Shown: piece by piece, positions 50,580-64,000 of the stretch
Layout: each line of letters starts with the position of its first letter
Position numbering within the stretch: position 1 is the first letter of the stretch
Assembly: GCA_035771165.1 (NCBI GenBank)
Contig: JAWNZC010000347.1
Span: forward strand, 1,896,501 to 1,960,500
DNA from: Paragorgia papillata
Taxonomy: Eukaryota; Cnidaria; Anthozoa; Scleralcyonacea; Coralliidae
Length of the DNA: 64,000 bases
Reading direction: 5' to 3'
The notes under the pieces: generated by a model
The model's database searches: none
What the model saw: only the letters and a program-made list of their open reading frames with translations
Told to the model about the DNA's origin: nothing
Position numbers and translations under genes: made by a program

Positions 50580-50602
50580 GAGTTGAGATTTATTGGAACA
50601 CG

Positions 50603-53600
50603 ATGGTAAGCTTTTTTCCTCTGAAGAATCCCTCTTTTTAACTTCAATCCAATGCACATCCGTGTTTCTTTCCATAGAAATTTAATAGTTTAGACTTAAA
50701 GGAAAACACAAAACGAAATAGTTATTCAATTTTTGCTGTTTAACTCCAAAAAAATTGGTATTGAAAATGTGTACCAAATGCCACGTAAGGGAAAGATGGC
50801 TGAGATATTAACGTGTCCCTTAATTAAAAGTTAGATGTCTTGTAAAGGAAGTCAATTTTTTGAAGTTATTTTAAAACTTAGGTTAGGAAAAGTAAAACAT
50901 TTTTTTAGTATATATATAAAGTCTGGAGTTTGCACCACATGAAATGCTAAAAATATTTTATAATTTCTTTAGTCTCACAGAAAATTCTCAGCTCCTCGCC
51001 ACGGCTCCAAAGGTTTCTTACCTCGTAAGAGGACGAAGAAACACCGTGGAAAGGTCAAATCTTTTCCTAAAGATGACCAGACTGTCCCTCCACATCTGAC
51101 AGCCTTCACTGGTTTCAAAGCTGGAATGACCCATATCCTAAGAGAAGTGAACCGACCTGGGTCCAGTAAGTTTGTTGTGGTATTAATACAGTCGCTTGCA
51201 ACTCACTTTTCACCCAAATCTTCAGAAGTTTGTTCCAAAGTTCATTGGGAAGTTTGTAGTTCATTTTGAACTATGCATTTCATTGGTTGCTTTGTTCCTA
51301 GCAGCCAATCAAATACATAATTCAAAATGAACTTCCCAATGAACTTAGGAACTAACTTCTGAAGATTTGGGTGAAAAGTGAGTTGCAAATGACTGTAAAT
51401 AATGACCTGTTTTAAGGGAAGTGATTTAGAAAGAAAAGTATTAAAAAAACAAGCAAACATTTTCCATTCCAATTTTCTGAGTGAATTCTTCATTTGTGTC
51501 ATAGAAATTAACAAGAAAGAAGTGGTTGAAGCTGTTACCATCATTGAGACGCCTCCAATGATGATAGTTGGTATTGTGGGTTACATTGAAACTCCCCATG
51601 GCTTGCGTCCATTGACCACTGTCTGGGCTGAACATTTGAGTGAAGAGTGCAGAAGACGCTTCTACAAGAACTGGTAAGAAACCTTGTGTTAATAGGGAAC
51701 AAATTAGTGATCCTAGAAAAATTCTTAATTTTTGCTAAAAAAATTTTAATGAAAAAAAAGTTTTTCTTTAGTCTAACCAGAAGCCTTTTTAAAGCACTGG
51801 ATCTCCTCTCAGCTTTTCAATGCCGATGAGATCCAGGCATTTTTTTATATATTAATAGCTGGCTCGTATAACTCTCTGTCCAAAAGGTGTAGATCTAAAA
51901 AGAAGGCATTCACCAAAGCTTGTCGTAAATGGGGTGATGATGATGGAAAGAAGAGCATTGATCGTGACCTTGAGAGAATGAAGAAGTACTGTAAAGTTAT
52001 CCGAGTCATTGCACACACCCAGGTTTGTATTAACACCCTGCTTTGTGTTGCGAAGTTCATTGGGAAGTTCAGATATTCGTTTGGAATTACGTTGCCAATG
52101 TTGAAAAATTATCCAATCAAATTGTGAGCTTTGGATCCAAACTCATGATTTAATTAGATAATTTTTCAACCTTGGCAATGTAATTCCAAACTTGGAAACG
52201 TAATGTGGATCATCTGTAATTATAAAGCTGAAAATTTCTTTGAACCACTAAGGAAGTGCCAGATGCAGCTTTGGTTCTTAAAATTTTTCAACAACCTGTT
52301 GTTGGTTACATTATAAGTGTGAAATAACATGCTTGTGGAAAATTATTTTTGTAATTGTTGTTTGTTTTTTTCTTTGTTTCTTTAGCAAAAACTTGTCAAG
52401 CTTCACCAGAAAAAGGCACATATCATGGAAATCCAAGTGAATGGTGGTGACATAGCTGAAAAGGTTGAGTGGGCAAAAGAGAGATTGGAGAATCCTGCAC
52501 CTGTCACCAAAGTGTTCAACAAGGATGAAATGATAGATGTTATTGGTGTTACCAAAGGAAAAGGATTCCGAGGTTGGCTCACTTCGCAAGATTTTCTTGA
52601 CACAAAGGAATATTTTTTTTTCAGTGTAAAAACACTAATGCTCAGCTACACTTAACCCTTCAATTTGCTTTTCACAGGTGTGACGTTCCGTTGGGGAACA
52701 AAGAAATTGCCACGCAAGACCCACAAAGGCTTACGTAAAGTAGCTTGTATTGGGGCATGGCATCCTGCTAGGGTGTCATTTGCTGTTGCTCGTGCTGGCC
52801 AGTGTGGGTATCACCACAGGACTGAGATGAATAAAAAGATTTATCGTATTGGTGCTGGTATTCACACCAAGGATGGCAAAGTAGTGAAGAACAATGCCTC
52901 GACAGAGTTTGATCTCTCAGACAAGAGTATTACCCCACTGGTAAGATTACTTATAAAAAAATCATTAAAAATTCATGGTGAAAATTCAAAAGGAATGAAT
53001 GTTTAATCAATATCTGTAAATTGCATACAGATTCATCCTGATTTACATAAACTTTTTCCTCAATTTACTTAGCTAAAATCACTCCAACTTGAAAAATAGT
53101 TTGAAAACATGGCTATTTAGATGCATCCATTTGATAAGTACAATAAAGCATTTGCAGCCGATCTGTATCTGATTTACTACGGCTTGCTTGCAGCTTGCCT
53201 TGTAAATCAGATACAGATCACTGCTCGTGCTTTATCTATTACTTGAAAATTATTTTTGTCACAACTTGTTTGCCATTTCTAACCTGGTCCTGGAGACGCT
53301 CCAAAATAGCTATGTTATATATTATTTTACTCTGACACCTGGTCTTCAAATTGTTTTTTTGGTTATTTTACTTTATTTTTTCCAATTTTACTCAGCCTTG
53401 TGTATTGCCATTAGCAAGAGTAACAAGTTTGTTTCTGTTTTCCAGGGTGGTTTTCCACATTATGGTGAAGTGAATGAAGACTATGTGATGGTGAGAGGTT
53501 GTGTTGTTGGCCCAAAGAAACGTGTGTTGACTCTAAGGAAGGTAAGTGGTTGAACTACTGTAGATTTGTGATAACCTTCCCCCTTTCAAAATAGACCTTT

Positions 53601-53835
53601 TTTCATTACCATCTTCAGTTTTCTTGCCTTATCTAATTATTTTGTTTTTACTTGGGTTTTGTTCTAGTCTCTGCTTGTTCAGACCAGCCGTAAAGCTTTG
53701 GAGGTGATTAAAATGAAGTTGATTGATACATCTTCTAAGTTTGGTCATGGTCGCTTCCAGACTGAAGATGAAAAGAAGACCTTTATGGGGCTTTTGAAAA
53801 AGGACAAGCTCAGAGAAGAAACTGCAGAAGTTTGA
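50603..53835 (+). CDS. RPL3: 60S ribosomal protein L3 (uL3)
   Basis: Eight exons: 50603-50605, 50973-51165, 51505-51673, 51887-52022, 52386-52572, 52678-52940, 53446-53541 and 53668-53835. They join in phase to 404 residues (human 403). Exon 1 carries only the start codon, as often in animal RPL3. The N-terminus [20 protein letters not shown] is the uL3 signature. The central [20 protein letters not shown] and [33 protein letters not shown] segments form the core that reaches the peptidyl-transferase centre; the histidine normally methylated in uL3 is within WHPARV. The end ([14 protein letters not shown]) is complete. Intron 2 contains a MITE and intron 4 an inverted repeat. No clear box C/D snoRNA was found in the introns. 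ATTAAA at 53879-53884 may be the polyadenylation signal. Confidence 0.97.
51193..51394. mobile_element. MITE in RPL3 intron 2
   Basis: GCAACTCACTTTTCACCC and its complement bracket about 200 bp. A second inverted pair lies inside (AAGTTCATTGGGAAGTT and complement). Confidence 0.75.
52050..52205. repeat. Inverted repeat in RPL3 intron 4
   Basis: TTGGAATTACGTTGCCAA..TGAAAAATTATC is mirrored by GATAATTTTTCA..TTGGCAATGTAATTCCAA. The GTTCATTGGGAAGTT beginning is shared with the MITE in intron 2. Confidence 0.65.
53130..53235. repeat. Inverted repeat in RPL3 intron 6
   Basis: ATAAAGCA..GATCTGTATCTGATTTAC is mirrored by GTAAATCAGATACAGATC..TGCTTTAT. Confidence 0.7.
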
Positions 53836-54466
53836 GTGAAGAATAACTTGTCTGTATTCAAGAAGAAAAAAATAACCAATTAAAATTGTATTGGAATTGA
53901 AAATCTGTGGTGTTGTGTTTCTGAAATTATTCATAAATTATTTGAAATTATTATGAAATTATTTTTAATCAGGTTTTGTAAAGCTGGTTGTCCATTTGCA
54001 ATGGTAAATTTGCATGAGCCAATTTTTCTTTTCTGAAGAGCCTCTCTCCTGAAGTTAATTAGGGTATCCCTAGCACCCGGGTCAAAGTTAGCCCAGGTTT
54101 ACAAAAGCAAAATTTCACAGGTAGGGTCACCCTGCTGCCTGTGGTTTCCAACACTAAACAACAAGAAGCCTGGATCCCAATGGGCACAAATTTGTTGGGG
54201 GGGGGGGGGGGGGGGTGGCCAAAAATTTGCCCAACTGAAACAAAGTGCCTGACTTTTTATATCCTGAAATGCAATCTAATCAGCATGCACAATAGTCCAT
54301 ACAACACTACTTGCACAATATGGCGTACTATAAATCTATATAATATATGTACACCAAATGGCTCCCGAGTCTGAGGTCGCTAGCTTTTCGGCTAGGTATC
54401 GGACAACTTCGGTGACGTGCTGAGTGATGGGTTTTTATTTTATACTTACAGAAAGTCGGAAGCAAC
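53836..54466. other. RPL3 3' end and GGA promoter region
   Basis: It includes a G20-like run at about 54196-54216 within an old dispersed repeat. A splice-acceptor-like TATACTTACAG lies just before the GGA ATG and may end an upstream non-coding exon. Confidence 0.45.
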
Positions 54467-63625
<9,159 letters not shown>

Positions 63626-64000
63626 AAAATGGTTTGTTAGAAATTTTTCAACGATTGCCGTGAATCAGAACAGGTACACGAGTTGTTATAAACATTGACA
63701 ATTGGAAATGATCTCGCTATTTTGAACTAGCACTGTGGTTTGTATGCACTGACCTATATATATATATATATATATATATAACTGGACTGCTGGTTTCTCG
63801 TCAAAAAAGTAACTGAACAAAGATGGCAAAAATAGGAGTCTTTTTCTCTCACGGTAGCAACCGCTGACAGGATTCTGCCTAATATGTTTACTTGACTGTG
63901 GGCTCACCCGCGCCCGCACGCCGATCAATTCAGTTAGAAATTTATTTATGAGAAAAAGGTCAGCGGTTACTACATGGGAGGAAGGAACCATAACCGCCAT
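63626..64000. other. Downstream of GGA, nothing recognised
   Basis: It contains a (TA)n run at 63755-63780 and no clear polyadenylation signal. The minus-strand frame at 63686-64000 crosses the TA run and shows no domain. Confidence 0.45.

Noticed and set aside
52403..52603. Antisense frames over RPL3 exon 5
   Set aside because: Shadows of the conserved RPL3 coding sequence.
51674..53667. snoRNA in RPL3 introns, as in mammals
   Set aside because: I looked for C (RTGATGA) and D (CTGA) boxes with terminal pairing and found no convincing pair.

Overview
This is a 64 kb piece of an AT-rich animal nuclear genome. The genes are metazoan, with short GT-AG introns, and they sit in a dense background of MITEs, SINEs, microsatellites and decayed transposons. 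The gene set and repeat style suggest an early-branching marine invertebrate, most likely a cnidarian (perhaps an anthozoan). The species is an inference; nothing here fixes it. No bacterial or viral gene was seen.

Layout. 1-17.4 kb: one intronless SoxE-like gene (2663-3706, +), then about 13 kb of repeats: PIF/Harbinger-like MITEs, a seven-copy R1 repeat, a LINE fragment and a 25-bp satellite. 17.5-38 kb is a gene cluster: RSL1D1-like ribosome-biogenesis protein (+), CHTF18 clamp-loader ATPase (+, 24 exons), a membrane-anchored JmjC/cupin-8 oxygenase (-) and gankyrin/PSMD10 (-). 38-46.7 kb is repeat-rich, with an intronless ARL4-like GTPase (-) and a possible small ORF. 46.7-63.6 kb: NDUFB10 (-), RPL3 (+) and the clathrin adaptor GGA (+, 16 exons). 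I joined the exons by reading splice sites and keeping phase; every junction used is phase-consistent.

How the genes relate. They are unrelated housekeeping genes (replication, ribosome, proteasome assembly, complex I, trafficking) plus one developmental regulator (SoxE), so neighbours need not share a pathway. Regulatory signals fit the genes: an E2F site before CHTF18, a 5'TOP-like tract before RPL3, TATA plus initiator before SoxE, and CCAAT plus TATA before the ARL4-like gene.

Most interesting content. Three sequences fold as complete type-I hammerhead ribozymes (17854-17896 -, 43906-43959 +, 47293-47335 -). They lie in small elements next to TA dinucleotide tracts and are probably Penelope-like/retrozyme relatives. 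One is in the sense strand of an NDUFB10 intron. The same element is split there by a 1.87-kb hAT transposon with an 8-bp target duplication, and the copy at 17.85 kb preserves the empty site. Also notable are SINEs with a 5S-rRNA-like head, and a 93-bp TTAA-flanked MITE whose core matches the 25-bp satellite unit.
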